Shown here: positions 43,359 to 51,865 of the stretch, piece by piece
Position numbering within the stretch: position 1 is the stretch's first letter
Layout: each line of letters begins with the position of its first letter
DNA from: Pandoraea bronchicola
Lineage (GTDB): Bacteria; Pseudomonadota; Gammaproteobacteria; Burkholderiales; Burkholderiaceae
Direction of reading: 5' to 3'
Assembly: GCF_902459805.1 (NCBI RefSeq)
Contig: NZ_CABPST010000003.1
Location: forward strand, 62,001 to 126,000
Length of the DNA: 64,000 nucleotides
Notes under the pieces: generated by a model
The model's database searches: none
What the model saw: the letters and a program-made list of their open reading frames with translations, nothing else
Told to the model about the DNA's origin: nothing
Program-made: the position numbers and the translations under genes

Positions 43359-44411
43359 TCAGCCCTTGGGCCGGAGGCGAATGTCGAGCGTCGGGGGCGG
43401 AGCCTTGCCGTCGGCACCGCGCGGCAAGGGGTCTGATTTCTTGATGGCGGCCATGGCGGCGGCGTCCCACGCCGGATTGCCGCTCGACTTCGTCAACTGC
43501 ATCGACAGGATGCTGCCGTCCGGCGCAATGCGCACGGCGACGATAGCCTGCGGGTTGCCCGTCGTATCGCCGGCATAGGCAATATTCGGCATGACCTTGG
43601 CGCGCACGCGTTCGGCATAGCCCGCCGCGCCCGTGCCGCCGCCGCCAGCGCCCGTGCCGCCAGCCTGTGTGCCCAGACCGTTGCCGTTGGCGCCCGGCGT
43701 GCCGTTCGCCATGCCGCGCAACGACGCCAGACGCTCGGCGCGTGCCGCGTCAGCCGCCTTCTGCGCGGCAGCTTCCTTCGCGGCCTTGGCCTTGGCGGCC
43801 TTGTCTTCCGCAGCCTTCTTCTCGGCGTCCGCCTTCTTCTGGGCATCGGCCAGTTGCTGCTGCTTCAATTGTTCGGCCTTCTTGGCGTCTTCTTCCTTCT
43901 GACGCTTCAACTCGTCAGCCTTCTTCTGATCGGCCAGTTTCTGCTGACGTGCCGCGTCCTCGGCGGCCGCTTTCTTGCGGGCGAGTTCGGCCGCTGCCTG
44001 CTGCTCGGCGAGTTGCTTGCGCTTGAGCGTGTCCTGACGCGCCTTTTCCTGCTGGGCCTCGAGCAGACGCGCCTGTTCGGCAGCTTGCTGCTCCTGCTTG
44101 CGCTTTTTCTGCTGGAGGGCGATGTCGGCGTCTTCGGCCGGCGGCGTCGGTGCGGCGATGGCGGGCGGTGCCGGTGTCGGCGCGGGCGTCACCACCGGTG
44201 GCGTCGGCTCGGCGACCTCGGAGGGCGTCCACAGTTCGGCTTCGGAACCGGCAGGGGAGCTGTTCTGCCAGCGCATGCCATAGAAGAGCAGCGCGAACAG
44301 CAGCGCGTGCATGAACAGCGCGAGGAGAAATGCCCGCCCCGTGCCGCGCTCGTCGTTGCGCGGGCCGATAGGGCGATTAGGACGGTCGGAACGGGCTACG
44401 GTGCGGCTCAT
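43359..44411 (-). CDS. tolA: Cell envelope integrity protein TolA
   Basis: Encodes 350 residues. One N-terminal membrane anchor (FLLALFMHALLFALLFYGM), a Pro/Thr-rich stretch, a long Ala/Lys/Glu/Gln helical domain (about 100-245) that spans the periplasm, a Gly-rich hinge and the C-terminal domain with YAERVRAKVMPNIAYAGD and AVRIAPDGSILSMQLTKSSG. It transmits the energised TolQR state to the outer membrane. Overlaps tolR by 4 bp. Confidence 0.96.
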   Translation of the reverse strand: MSRTVARSDRPNRPIGPRNDERGTGRAFLLALFMHALLFALLFYGMRWQNSSPAGSEAELWTPSEVAEPTPPVVTPAPTPAPPAIAAPTPPAEDADIALQQKKRKQEQQAAEQARLLEAQQEKARQDTLKRKQLAEQQAAAELARKKAAAEDAARQQKLADQKKADELKRQKEEDAKKAEQLKQQQLADAQKKADAEKKAAEDKAAKAKAAKEAAAQKAADAARAERLASLRGMANGTPGANGNGLGTQAGGTGAGGGGTGAAGYAERVRAKVMPNIAYAGDTTGNPQAIVAVRIAPDGSILSMQLTKSSGNPAWDAAAMAAIKKSDPLPRGADGKAPPPTLDIRLRPKG

Positions 44412-44842
44412 TTCTGCTTGACGAGCAGGCCCACGCGCTTCACGCCCTGGGCCTTGAGATCGGACATCACATTCATGACGATTTCATAGCGCACCGACTT
44501 GTCGGCGGCAATGACGACCGGCTGATCCGGATTCGCGGCCTGACGGCCTTGCAGAAAACCGGTCAGATCGCCGCCGCTCATGCGCTGCTCGATGGTGTTC
44601 TCCCCATCCTTGTAGCGCACCAGCATGCGGTTATCGGCTTCGATATTGACGACTACCGGCGGCGTCTGCTGCTGCGGACTCGCGTTAGCGACGCTCGGCA
44701 AATTGACGATTGACGGCGCGACCAGCGGTGCGGCCACCATGAAGATGACGAGCAGCACCAGCATCACGTCGATGTACGGCACGACGTTGATGTCCGCCAT
44801 GGCGCGACGGCCGCGGCGAGCGTTGCGCATAGAACCTGCCAT
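44408..44842 (-). CDS. tolR: Tol-Pal system protein TolR
   Basis: Encodes 144 residues. One N-terminal membrane helix with the proton-path Asp in NVVPYIDVMLVLLVIFMVAA, followed by the periplasmic ExbD-like domain ending QGVKRVGLLVKQK. With TolQ it uses the proton gradient to drive TolA. Starts 21 bp after tolQ and overlaps tolA by 4 bp. Confidence 0.97.
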   Translation of the reverse strand: MAGSMRNARRGRRAMADINVVPYIDVMLVLLVIFMVAAPLVAPSIVNLPSVANASPQQQTPPVVVNIEADNRMLVRYKDGENTIEQRMSGGDLTGFLQGRQAANPDQPVVIAADKSVRYEIVMNVMSDLKAQGVKRVGLLVKQK

Positions 44843-44863
44843 GTCTCGGCGCTCCCGGAATGC

Positions 44864-45538
44864 TTAGTGAATCTGCCGTTGCAGGATGTTGGAGAACTCT
44901 TCGATGAAACTCTCGAAGCGGATCGACAGCCGGTCGATGTCGGTGGCGAAGCGGTTATAGGCAACCACGGCAGGGATAGCGGCGAACAAACCGATGGCCG
45001 TAGCCACCAGAGCTTCCGCGATACCCGGCGCCACATTGGCGAGCGTGGCTTGTTGCACGTTCGACAGGCCGCGGAATGCGTTCATGATACCCCACACCGT
45101 ACCGAACAGGCCGATGTACGGGCTCACGGAACCGACCGACGCGAGAAACGGCAGATTGGCTTCGAGCGAGTCCATTTCACGCTGATAGCAAGCGCGCATG
45201 GCACGGCGCGCGCCGTCCAGAATGGCATGCGGATCGTTCAGACCTTTTTCGCTCGCCTTGATGTATTCGCGCATGCCCGATTCGAAGATTCGCTCGAGCG
45301 AGCCCGTCTGATGGCGGTTGTTCAGGGCGCTCTGGTAGAGCGCCTGAAGATCGCCGCCCGACCAGAAATCGCGCTCGAAGCGCTCGGTCTGGGAGCGGGC
45401 ACGGCGAATCGCGAAAATTTTGCGGAAGATGTGCGTCCACGAGAGCAGCGAGAGCAGCAGCAGCAGGCCCATGACTGCCTGGGCGAGCACGCTGGCATGC
45501 ATGACCAGCGAAATAATAGAAAGATCTTGATCGGGCAT
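44864..45538 (-). CDS. tolQ: Tol-Pal system proton channel TolQ
   Basis: Encodes 224 residues with three membrane helices: about 11-33, and the pair around VSPYIGLFGTVWGIMNAFRG and ALVATAIGLFAAIPAVVAYN, where the conserved Thr/Pro/Ala residues line the TolR channel. Long cytoplasmic loop between the first and second. Second gene of the operon, between ybgC and tolR. Confidence 0.97.
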   Translation of the reverse strand: MPDQDLSIISLVMHASVLAQAVMGLLLLLSLLSWTHIFRKIFAIRRARSQTERFERDFWSGGDLQALYQSALNNRHQTGSLERIFESGMREYIKASEKGLNDPHAILDGARRAMRACYQREMDSLEANLPFLASVGSVSPYIGLFGTVWGIMNAFRGLSNVQQATLANVAPGIAEALVATAIGLFAAIPAVVAYNRFATDIDRLSIRFESFIEEFSNILQRQIH

Positions 45539-45577
45539 GGTGTGGTTGTTGACTGACCGGAATTCTTGTCTTGGGCT

Positions 45578-46051
45578 TCAGGCGGCTGCCGGACGGGCAG
45601 ACTCACCCGCTGCGGCGTTGGCCGACTTGGCGGCCGATTGCATGACGAAGCGCACTGGCGCTGGGATTTTGCCCGGGCGCAGGGTGTCTGCCGCCACGCA
45701 GCCGATTTTGATGGTTCCGCGCGCCAACAGTTCGCTGCGCCCGTCGGGCGTGTCGCGCCAGGCTTCCTGTTCAAAATCGACGGAGGCCCCGCCAATGCGC
45801 TCGATACGGCTTTTGATGGTGAGGAGATCGTCTAGCCGGGCGGGGCTCAGATAGTCGACGGCGGTTGAGCGCACGATGAAAATCATCCCGGTACTGCGGG
45901 CCAGCTCGAGTTGCTCGATACCGAGCGAACGGAGCCACTCGGTGCGGGCCCGTTCAAAGAATTTTAAGTAGTTGGCGTAGAAGACGACGCCTCCGGCGTC
46001 CGTGTCCTCGTAGTAAACGCGAATTGACCAACTGGTATCAAAATCAGCCAT
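45578..46051 (-). CDS. ybgC: Acyl-CoA thioesterase of the Tol-Pal cluster (YbgC)
   Basis: Encodes 157 residues with a hot-dog fold; VYYEDTDAGGVVFYANYLKF contains the catalytic Asp of the 4HBT/YbgC subfamily. It hydrolyses short- or medium-chain acyl-CoA and is the first gene of the tol-pal operon in many proteobacteria. Start at 46051 (MADFDTSW) chosen; an ATG three codons earlier in frame is an alternative, and neither has a strong ribosome-binding site. C-terminus is Ala/Pro-rich. Confidence 0.92.
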   Translation of the reverse strand: MADFDTSWSIRVYYEDTDAGGVVFYANYLKFFERARTEWLRSLGIEQLELARSTGMIFIVRSTAVDYLSPARLDDLLTIKSRIERIGGASVDFEQEAWRDTPDGRSELLARGTIKIGCVAADTLRPGKIPAPVRFVMQSAAKSANAAAGESARPAAA

Positions 46052-46283
46052 GCCGCGCATTGTATCGGAACCGGGCAGCAACGCCAGTCACGGAAACAGA
46101 ATTTTTCAAACCGGCACTGCGGGGTTCTGTTTACAGATGATTATGAGAACCGCTGCGACGCACCAATCTGGGGCGAAAAGGCGTGAATGCCCCGTGTGGC
46201 GGGGGATTGCGCTGGCGCACGGGGGCAGCCCGTCTCTATAATGATGGCTCGCAAGCCCCCTGAATTTCAGACAGGACCATTGT

Positions 46284-47258
46284 GTGCGCATGCCGGCATC
46301 GCGTGCCCGTGAGCCCCTTCTTAGCGAATCAACCTGCGAGGCCCTCGAATTGACTTCCCCCTCATCGCAAGCATCTTCCCTTCGCGTCGCATTTCTCGGT
46401 CTGGGCGTGATGGGTTATCCCATGGCCGGCCATCTGCAACGTGCGGGCCATCAGGTCACGGTTTATAACCGCACGGCGGCCAAAGCGCAGCAATGGGCGA
46501 AGGAGTATGGCGGGGCATCCGCCGCCACCCCGGCCGAAGCGGTGCGCGACGCCGATATCGTCGCTGCCTGCGTGGGCAACGACGACGATTTGCGCAGCAT
46601 CGTACTCGGCGAGCACGGTGCCTTCGCCGGCATGAAGGCTGACGCTGTGTTCGTCGATCACACGACCGCATCGGCCGATGTGGCGCGCGAACTTTACGCA
46701 GCGGCCCGTGAGAAGGGGCTGCACTTCGTCGACGCCCCTGTGTCGGGCGGCGAAGCCGGCGCCAAGAACGGTGTGCTCACGATCATGTGCGGCGGCGACG
46801 CCCCGGCGTTCGACCGGGTCGCGCCCACGCTCGGCGCTTATGGCCGTGCCGTCACCCGGATCGGCGAGGCCGGCGCGGGCCAACTCGCCAAGATGGTCAA
46901 TCAGATCTGCATCGCGGGACTGGTGCAGGGCTTGTCCGAGGCGATCAACTTCGGTCAGCGCGCCGGTCTGGATATGCCGCTCGTGCTCGACGTCATCAAC
47001 AAGGGCGCAGCGGCAAGCTGGCAAATGGACAATCGCGGCCAGACGATGATCGACGGCAAGTTCGACTTCGGTTTCGCGGTGGACTGGATGCGCAAAGACC
47101 TCGGGCTGTGTCTGTCCGAGGGACAGCGCAATGGGGTATCGCTGCCGGTCACGGCGCTCGTCGATCAGTTCTATGGGGATGTGCAGGCGCTCGGCGGTTC
47201 GCGCTGGGATACGTCCAGCCTGATTCATCGCTTGCGGGTGTTATCCGGCAAGGCCTGA
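46284..47258 (+). CDS. NAD(P)-dependent beta-hydroxyacid dehydrogenase (HIBADH family)
   Basis: Encodes 324 residues from a GTG start with AGGA eight bases upstream; ATG two codons later is the alternative. The Rossmann motif is FLGLGVMGYPMAGHLQRAGH; the family block VDAPVSGGEAGAKNGVLTIM with GxxxGxxx, and Lys in GAGQLAKMVNQICIAG (catalytic Lys), are all present. Members act on 3-hydroxyisobutyrate, tartronate semialdehyde or glyoxylate-type substrates; which applies here is not clear. The N-terminal 30 residues are an unusual extension. A hairpin follows. Confidence 0.88.
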   Translation: MRMPASRAREPLLSESTCEALELTSPSSQASSLRVAFLGLGVMGYPMAGHLQRAGHQVTVYNRTAAKAQQWAKEYGGASAATPAEAVRDADIVAACVGNDDDLRSIVLGEHGAFAGMKADAVFVDHTTASADVARELYAAAREKGLHFVDAPVSGGEAGAKNGVLTIMCGGDAPAFDRVAPTLGAYGRAVTRIGEAGAGQLAKMVNQICIAGLVQGLSEAINFGQRAGLDMPLVLDVINKGAAASWQMDNRGQTMIDGKFDFGFAVDWMRKDLGLCLSEGQRNGVSLPVTALVDQFYGDVQALGGSRWDTSSLIHRLRVLSGKA

Positions 47259-47285
47259 GCCACTCAGGCGAGACAGCCGTCCCGG

Positions 47286-47328
47286 CGGCGGTGAGACGCC
47301 CGGCAACGAGCCGGGTATCTCACCGCCG
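47286..47328 (+). terminator. Long GC-rich hairpin after the dehydrogenase
   Basis: Outer arms CGGCGGTGAGA / TCTCACCGCCG (47286-47296 and 47318-47328) with an inner CCCGGC-AACGA-GCCGGG stem. No T run, so termination would be Rho-assisted. The following 240 bases up to the IclR gene hold no gene. Confidence 0.6.
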
Positions 47329-47568
47329 TGCGTCGCGGTCAGGCATCAGGTATTAGGTATTCGAAATATCTCCGGGTTTGTCTCCAATCGTCAGCAGGTG
47401 CCGATTGGCACTAGAATGCGGAAAACGGGACGTCGCGGCGCGACGGTACGCGGCGTGGCGGCTTGGGAGCGGGCTGAAGCGGTGGCGTGCCGACGTTGGG
47501 CAGCAGGGAGACCGCCGCGAGCGATAACGATCTAGAACACAACTCGAACCCGAGATCCAGATACCGAC

Positions 47569-48327
47569 ATGAGCAATCAGTCGAACGCCGCGGCCGTCCG
47601 CGCATTTCGCATTCTCGAAATTCTCAGTGCCTCAGGCACGCCTATGACGCTGGCGGAGATTGTCGCCGTCATCGGTCTGCCGAAGCAGACCGTGCATCGT
47701 ATTCTCAAACAACTCGAAGCCGCCTGGCTGGTCACGCGTGAGGCCGGCAGCCGGCATTACGAGCCGTCGTCGCGGGTGCGCGCGATGGCCGTCAACGCGC
47801 TGATGCACGTGGGCCCGGCGGCAGCGCGTCATGCCATCCTCCAGCAACTGGTCGACAAACTAGGCGAGACTTGCAATCTGTCAATGCTCTCGGGCGACGA
47901 CCTTGTCTATCTCGACCGTGTGGAGACCGAGTGGTCACGTCAGCTCAAGCTCTCGCCCGGCTCGCGTGTGCCGCTGCACTGCACGGCGAGCGGCAAGCTG
48001 TTGCTGGCGTTCCTGCCGCGGGCGCGTCGCGAGAAGCTGATCGCGCATCTGCCGCTGCGGCCGCGTGCGGAGAACACCATCACCGATCTCGAAGACCTGC
48101 GCGAGGAACTGACCGAGACACGCAAGCGCCGGGTGGGGACCAACAACGAAGAGCACGTGCCGGGCATGATCGCGGTGGCCGTGCCGGTGATGCTCGACCG
48201 CAATCGTGCGTGCGCCGCTATTGCCGTGCAGGCGAGCGCGCAGCATTGCACGCTCGACAAGCTCATGACGTTTTTGCCCGAGCTCGAGGCGGCGGCCGAG
48301 ACGATGGCGGCGACGTTCAACGAGTAA
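47569..48327 (+). CDS. IclR-family transcriptional regulator
   Basis: Encodes 252 residues. N-terminal winged HTH (AVRAFRILEILSASGTPMT, IGLPKQTVHRILKQLEAAWL) and C-terminal GAF-like effector domain with TCNLSMLSGDDLVYLDRVE, LKLSPGSRVPLHCTASGKLL and GVGTNNEEHVPGMIAVAVPV-type blocks. IclR proteins repress or activate catabolic genes upon binding small acids. No divergent catabolic operon lies next to it, so the target is unknown. Confidence 0.9.
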   Translation: MSNQSNAAAVRAFRILEILSASGTPMTLAEIVAVIGLPKQTVHRILKQLEAAWLVTREAGSRHYEPSSRVRAMAVNALMHVGPAAARHAILQQLVDKLGETCNLSMLSGDDLVYLDRVETEWSRQLKLSPGSRVPLHCTASGKLLLAFLPRARREKLIAHLPLRPRAENTITDLEDLREELTETRKRRVGTNNEEHVPGMIAVAVPVMLDRNRACAAIAVQASAQHCTLDKLMTFLPELEAAAETMAATFNE

Positions 48328-48359
48328 GGCGCGCGACCTCACGTCCGTTCTCTACACCG

Positions 48360-48953
48360 TCACTGGGCCGCAGCGGCAGCGGCGCTCGCGGCGGCGGCCG
48401 GTATTGACGCGGGGGCAGAGGGCGCGGGGGCCAGCGCCGCGAAGACCTGTTCGAGCTGCTTCGCGCCTTGTGCCGATTCTGCGCGCATGCGCGGCCCGAT
48501 GAAGATCGGATCGAGGATCAGGAAGAGCAGATTCGGTGTGCGATAGATGAAGTCGCGCTCGAAGCGGGTGCCGGTGCCGTCCGGCGTGAGTTTGTAGCGC
48601 ACCTCGCCCGACGCACGCCGGTTGACCTCGCCTTCGACGCGCCATTCGAGCGGCGGATTCGCGTCGACGACTCTCCAGTGAACGATGCCGTGACGACCCG
48701 CGAGCCGGAATTCTTCGGCGACTTCCTCGCCCACTTTGAGCGGATGGTCGGTCGCCCCTTGCACGGTGAGCGAAGCCGGATGCCACTTTGGCCAGTTGTC
48801 AGGCGTGGTCGCGTAGTCGTAGACGATCTGCGGTGGCGCGCGCAGCGTGACCGTGCTCACCACGTGCGTCTGGCGCTCGAACGGCAGGGGGAGCAGCGAG
48901 AGCAGGGCGGTGATCGCCACCGCCCCGAGGACGAACAGGAAGGCTCGCTTCAT
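48360..48953 (-). CDS. SRPBCC (START-like) membrane-anchored protein
   Basis: Encodes 197 residues from ATG 48953. One N-terminal membrane anchor (AFLFVLGAVAITALLSLLPL) followed by a polyketide-cyclase/SRPBCC domain: VSTVTLRAPPQIVYDYATTP, WPKWHPASLTV, WRVVDANPPLEWRVEGEV and GTGTRFERDF. The C-terminal tail is Ala/Pro-rich. These domains bind hydrophobic ligands; none is known here. It starts 11 bp after the ACT-domain gene, so likely one operon. The longer upstream start would overlap that gene and is not favoured. Confidence 0.82.
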   Translation of the reverse strand: MKRAFLFVLGAVAITALLSLLPLPFERQTHVVSTVTLRAPPQIVYDYATTPDNWPKWHPASLTVQGATDHPLKVGEEVAEEFRLAGRHGIVHWRVVDANPPLEWRVEGEVNRRASGEVRYKLTPDGTGTRFERDFIYRTPNLLFLILDPIFIGPRMRAESAQGAKQLEQVFAALAPAPSAPASIPAAAASAAAAAAQ

Positions 48954-48963
48954 CGGTGCGCGC

Positions 48964-49494
48964 TCACGCACCGCCAGGCGAATCGAGTTCGACATCGACC
49001 ATCAGGTCATCGGCAAGGCTTTCCAGCGTCTCGCGCAACGATTCCGTACTGACGCTCGCAGGCACGTGAAGGCGGGCTGTGGCGCGGAACAGCGTGCCGC
49101 CCGACATCGACCCCTCGACGCATTCCGTGGCGAGTTCATCGATGCTGATGCCGCGCGAGAAGAGGACGTGCGAGATTTCCTTGACGATGCCCGGATGATC
49201 CTGCCCGACCAGATCGAGCTGTAGTGTACGGGCGGCGGGATCGGTGGCCGCGCTCTGGGCACGCGTGACCGAGATTTGCAGGCCGTGCGTTTCCAGCGCG
49301 TGCAGGGCTTGCGTGAGCGCGTCGGCGTGCTCGTCGGGGACTTGAAGATGAATGATGCCGGCGAACTGGCCGGCAAGATTGGCGAGGCGGCTCTCCAGCC
49401 AGTTGGCGCCGGAGGCCGTCGCGCGATCGGCGATTGCATTGACCAGGCCCGGGCGATCCGGGCCGATCACGTTGAGAATCAGGGACGTCGTCAT
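48964..49494 (-). CDS. ACT-domain protein, GcvR-like
   Basis: Encodes 176 residues with two ACT domains: LILNVIGPDRPGLVNAIADR with SGANWLESRLANLAGQFAGI, and LQLDLVGQDHPGIVKEISHV with RGISIDELATECVEGSM. This is the layout of the glycine-cleavage repressor GcvR and relatives, which bind amino acids and act through protein contacts. No gcv genes are near. ATG at 49494 is preferred over the adjacent in-frame GTG. Confidence 0.85.
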   Translation of the reverse strand: MTTSLILNVIGPDRPGLVNAIADRATASGANWLESRLANLAGQFAGIIHLQVPDEHADALTQALHALETHGLQISVTRAQSAATDPAARTLQLDLVGQDHPGIVKEISHVLFSRGISIDELATECVEGSMSGGTLFRATARLHVPASVSTESLRETLESLADDLMVDVELDSPGGA

Positions 49495-49650
49495 CACAGG
49501 CTCCGTCGAAACTGAGAGGCAAGAGGCGGCGCAGGCCGCGCGCTTGCTTTTCGGCAGGCGCCGTCGCGCGCGGCAGGCTTAAGTGTAGTGCAATCGCGGG
49601 GTGCCCCGCTACGGCGAGCCTTCCGTGCAACGTGGATTTTCGGCAACCGT

Positions 49651-50313
49651 CTATGGGCGATCGGCTGCCATGGCGAGCAGCGCGATCACGGTGGCGTCGT
49701 CGGTTTGCGCAAACTCGTTATACGCCACGCTAACTGCGTAGAACGGCTGTGGCGTCTCGAGGCAGACGACAGCGTCGGCCAACGTCGCCAGCCGTGCAAT
49801 GGCGTCGGGCGCGCCGACCGGCGCACAGGCGATGAGCGGTGTCGCCCCGAGACGCCGCATCGCTCGCAGTGCGGCGATCATCGTCGAGCCGGTCGCGATG
49901 CCGTCGTCGACCACTACGACCGGCCGGCCCTGCACATGCGGCGCCCCACGCCCCGGTGTATACGCCTGACGCCGCTGCTGGATGAGCGCGCGCTGACGCG
50001 CGGTTTCATGCGAGAGATAAGTGCCCGTCGCACCAAGGGACAGCGCGTGGTCGTCGAGGAAGATGCCGCCGAACTCGTCGACGGCGCCCACGGCCAGTTC
50101 CGACTGATGCGGGGCGCGCAGCTTGTGAGCGAGCAGCACGTCGAGCGTGCCGTTCAGTTGGCGGGCGATGGGCAGTGCCACCGGCACGCCGCCGCGAGGA
50201 ATGGCCAGCACCAGCGGCGGCGCACAGCGCGTGATCAATGCATGGGACGCGAGCATTTCGGCCAGCGCATGGCCTGCGGCGGCACGATCGGGAAACGAGG
50301 CAACGGCGGGCAT
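49651..50313 (-). CDS. Phosphoribosyltransferase-domain protein (COG1926 type)
   Basis: Encodes 220 residues. PRPP-binding motif is VVVVDDGIATGSTMIAALRA; the N-terminal region has AIPRGGVPVALPIARQL and KLRAPHQSELAVGAVDEFG, both typical of COG1926. These stand-alone PRTases are often next to hydrolases or dienelactone-like genes; substrate is unknown. Cytoplasmic. The 258 bases between this gene and the PAP2 gene hold only a possible decayed minus-strand frame (reading GVPVGVCALRYLEHGVITA). Confidence 0.88.
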   Translation of the reverse strand: MPAVASFPDRAAAGHALAEMLASHALITRCAPPLVLAIPRGGVPVALPIARQLNGTLDVLLAHKLRAPHQSELAVGAVDEFGGIFLDDHALSLGATGTYLSHETARQRALIQQRRQAYTPGRGAPHVQGRPVVVVDDGIATGSTMIAALRAMRRLGATPLIACAPVGAPDAIARLATLADAVVCLETPQPFYAVSVAYNEFAQTDDATVIALLAMAADRP

Positions 50314-50571
50314 GGGGCGAGGGCGGGGAGCGAACCCGGTAGAGGCATCGGTTCCGTCATCCTAACGCCGGGTCCTCACGCCCGTTTGCGCCAATCCGCG
50401 CGTTTGCCGATGCAACGCCGAGCAATTCAGGTTTGGCAATCGCGAACACGTGCAGCATCTGCGCCGTGATGACGCCATGCTCGAGATAGCGAAGCGCGCA
50501 TACACCGACCGGCACCCCGATCAGGCCACACCTCGCCGACTCACGAAATGGCTGCCTCGCCGGGGGGGGCG

Positions 50572-51279
50572 TCACGCACCCGCGCGGATACGCCAGCGCT
50601 GCCAGGCGGCCACGAATGCCGTGCCGACTGCGATGCCCAGTGCTGCGCCCGCAAGCGCGTCGCTCGTCCAGTGATAGGCGGCGGCGATCTGGCCGAAGCT
50701 CGTGAGTGCAATGGCGACGGCACATGGCCAGCGCAGCGCGCGATGTCGCAGCGAGAGCACCGTCGCGAACGCGAGCATGACGGTGAGGTGCCCGGACGGA
50801 AATGACGCGTAGGCCGCGCCGTCGCCGCCGAAGAACCGGAATTCGAAAACGCCGTCGCGCAGGTACGACGGATTCTCATGAATCCACGTGGCTGGCCACG
50901 TGCGTCCGAACGCGAGCTTCAGGCCTTGTTTGAGCTCACGCCCCACGCCTGTCGCGCCCGCCGCGAGCCAGAGGGTGATGGCCCATGCCGGCAACTCGCG
51001 GCGCCAGATCAGCACCGCGCCAATGATCGCGAACGTCGGCCAGGCGAGGACGAACAGCGGCGAGGGCAACTCTGCGATCTGCTGAATCCAGCGTGTGCCC
51101 TGCGTGTGGACGTGCGCGAAGTCCACCACCGGCCGGTCGACCCACGCAATCGCAACCAGCGCCATCAACAGGCAGGCCGCCGCGCTGAGCCACGCCGTGC
51201 GAAGACAGGGCCGCGAGGCAAGGGAGGTGTCGGCGGCCGGTGATGCCGCCGGTCGCGAGTTCGGAGCCAGTGGGTTCAT
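50572..51279 (-). CDS. PAP2-family membrane phosphatase
   Basis: Encodes 235 residues with about five to six membrane segments. The three catalytic motifs are KLAFGRTWP (K-x6-RP type), ASFPSGHLTVM (PSGH) and AAYHWTSDALAGAALG (H-x3-D; the usual SR start is replaced by A-A-Y). Likely dephosphorylates lipid phosphates such as undecaprenyl pyrophosphate or phosphatidate at the inner membrane. Start at 51279 chosen because the N-terminal region before the first helix is then typical. Confidence 0.88.
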   Translation of the reverse strand: MNPLAPNSRPAASPAADTSLASRPCLRTAWLSAAACLLMALVAIAWVDRPVVDFAHVHTQGTRWIQQIAELPSPLFVLAWPTFAIIGAVLIWRRELPAWAITLWLAAGATGVGRELKQGLKLAFGRTWPATWIHENPSYLRDGVFEFRFFGGDGAAYASFPSGHLTVMLAFATVLSLRHRALRWPCAVAIALTSFGQIAAAYHWTSDALAGAALGIAVGTAFVAAWQRWRIRAGA

Positions 51280-51865
51280 GACGTGGATTCGGCCAAGAGA
51301 GGGTGTCGACGTGCGATGGAACCGCGACATGGTAGTCGCCCTTGGGGGACGGCGTCGCGTCGAATTCCACATTCCCGATGTGCATGCCCCGTTGAGCGCC
51401 TCCCCGGCATGACTACGCATGACGACGGATAGGCACGACAACGCATATATCGCTGCTCGCCCGACGTCCCCGGTACGGCAGAACGTTCGACGCTGCGCTG
51501 CCGTCATGGCGATTTGATGACGGTCACGGTGCGGGCGTTGCGCCTATGACATGCTTGGGCCGCAAGGAAAAGAAAGATTTCTTTGCGGGTTGAGGGGGCA
51601 ACGTCCTACAATCGTCCCCTACGTAAATGTCGTGCAATGGCGTGTCGTGCAATGCCGGTCGCATCGCTCGACGACGATCCGGGTCTCCGGGCCCAACTCC
51701 GTATCTGGGCGTCGCACGAGGTGCCGCGCTTCGAGAACTGGCAGCCGGGCCGTTGAGTTGGCAGCGGGGATATGCGTTCACACAGACATCGAACAAAGTC
51801 ACAGCAGTCTTGGATGTGGTAGTTCGCTTGGCAAAACAAAATCAATATCGCATGCGGGGGCAGTA
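51280..51865. other. Divergent intergenic region
   Basis: No gene supported. It must hold the promoters for PAP2 (minus) and the Mrr-like gene (plus). At 51564-51589, AAGGAAAAGAAAGATTTCTTTG is followed by a GC-rich stretch, with TACAAT at 51608-51613 as a possible -10. A GTG-preceding G run (51856-51860) acts as ribosome-binding site for the Mrr-like gene. Confidence 0.4.

Noticed and set aside
50357-50725. Minus-strand frame between the phosphoribosyltransferase and PAP2 genes
   Set aside because: Its last part reads like protein but it overlaps the PAP2 gene in another frame and has no start; at most a decayed fragment.
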